In this document: one piece after another, positions 7,078 to 7,432 of the stretch | How the letters are laid out: the number at the start of each line of letters is the position of its first letter | Numbering within the stretch: position 1 is the stretch's first letter | Assembly (NCBI GenBank): GCA_035370245.1 | Contig: DAOOVO010000148.1 | Location: 1 to 7,432, forward strand | Source of the DNA: Pseudobacteroides sp035370245 | GTDB taxonomy: Bacteria > Bacillota > Clostridia > Acetivibrionales > DSM-2933 | Reading direction: 5' to 3' | DNA length: 7,432 nt | The notes under the pieces: generated by a model | What the model was told of the DNA's origin: nothing | Database searches by the model: none | What the model saw: the letters and a program-made list of their open reading frames with translations, nothing else | Program-made: the position numbers and the translations under genes

Positions 7078-7144
7078 CTGAATTGGAGTATGTAGTTTAT
7101 GGATAAAAAATAAAATTCCATATTTTTTAAATTTCTATGGGAAA

Positions 7145-7188
7145 ATTAAAAGTATTCTGCCAGAACATGCTTACAGAATACTTTTAAT
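7145..7188 (-). terminator. Hairpin terminator after the small membrane-protein gene
   Basis: Arms 7145-7159 and 7174-7188 are exact reverse complements over 15 bp (core AGTATTCTG), with a 14-nt loop. On the minus strand the stem ends in CTTTTAAT followed by TTTCC. It starts 7 nt after the stop codon at 7196, where a rho-independent terminator is expected. The stem is AT-rich, so efficiency is uncertain. Confidence 0.65.
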
Positions 7189-7195
7189 ACTATAA

Positions 7196-7432
7196 TTACA
7201 TCATAAACTCTTTTAAGATGAGAAAAGCTAATACCAAAAAACCGACAATAGAAAGAATTAACCCGCTTTTCTTTGTTTTACTTACAGCCTCTTCGGAATC
7301 TCTTAATTCCTTTTTTGTGCTTATTTTAGGGCAAAGAAACATAATTAATCCTAATATTAAAATCATCGCAACAAAAATAAATTTGATTCCACTGCAATAA
7401 CTCCTGTTAAAAACAGGTAATATCGATCTTTG
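7196..7432 (-). CDS. Small membrane protein of unknown function, 5' end beyond the window
   Basis: An open frame of 78 codons runs from the window edge to a TAA at 7196-7198. It encodes two hydrophobic segments, FIFVAMILILGLIMFLC and GLILSIVGFLVLAFLIL, joined by a charged loop of about 24 residues rich in Lys and Glu. This is a helical-hairpin membrane topology. I do not recognise the family. A hairpin terminator directly after the stop supports a real gene. If it starts inside the window, the first in-frame ATG is at 7366 (56 residues), but no ribosome binding site precedes it. An AGGAG at about 7413-7417 instead leads to a GTG in another frame that stops within about 10 codons. Confidence 0.55.
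   Translation of the reverse strand, partial: QRSILPVFNRSYCSGIKFIFVAMILILGLIMFLCPKISTKKELRDSEEAVSKTKKSGLILSIVGFLVLAFLILKEFMM

Noticed and set aside
1..7432. CRISPR array, tRNA, rRNA, transposase or phage genes
   Set aside because: No regularly spaced repeats, cloverleaf, rRNA-like tracts or recognisable mobile-element proteins were found on either strand.

Overview
The window is AT-rich, low-GC Firmicute DNA from a cellulosome-producing clostridium (Acetivibrio / Hungateiclostridium / Pseudobacteroides group). Three large secreted enzymes carry PT-rich linkers and paired calcium-loop dockerins, with AGGAGG-type ribosome binding sites. All three dockerins look like type II, the kind used in Clostridium thermocellum by the scaffoldin CipA rather than by its enzymes. 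From memory, type II dockerins on enzymes are typical of Pseudobacteroides (Bacteroides) cellulosolvens, where the cohesin types are swapped. The taxonomic assignment is therefore an inference from dockerin type, not an identification.

Layout. Positions 1-1046 (+) hold the 3' part of a multimodular gene: the tail of a probable GH8 catalytic domain, a dockerin, and a complete CE3-like SGNH acetylxylan esterase. After a 113-bp gap with a 13-bp AT-rich inverted repeat, 1160-3241 (+) encodes a full-length GH11 xylanase - CBM6 - dockerin - CE4 deacetylase. A 16-bp perfect hairpin at 3295-3330 is a bidirectional terminator between this gene and the convergent 3347-5392 (-) gene, which encodes a CBM35-like module, a GH26 beta-mannanase and an X-module/dockerin pair. 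Upstream of it on the same strand, 5616-6794 (-) encodes a processive GT2 glycosyltransferase. Its first membrane segment lies in a different frame (to about 6969), so the gene is probably interrupted by a frameshift. The window ends with the 3' end of a small membrane-protein gene (7196-7432, -) followed by its own hairpin terminator.

How the genes work together. The first two products each pair a glycanase (GH8 or GH11) with an esterase that would remove acetyl groups blocking xylan (CE3 or CE4), with the dockerin in the middle. The GH26 enzyme adds mannan cleavage. Together they form a hemicellulose-degrading module for a cellulosome. The GT2 and small membrane protein have no evident link to it and may belong to an envelope or exopolysaccharide region.

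The most interesting points are the type II-like dockerins on all three enzymes, the two xylanase-dockerin-esterase fusions built from unrelated catalytic families, the scaffoldin-like X-dockerin on a mannanase with a 4-residue insertion in a calcium loop, a His-to-Tyr change in the CE4 metal site, and the frameshift in the GT2 gene.
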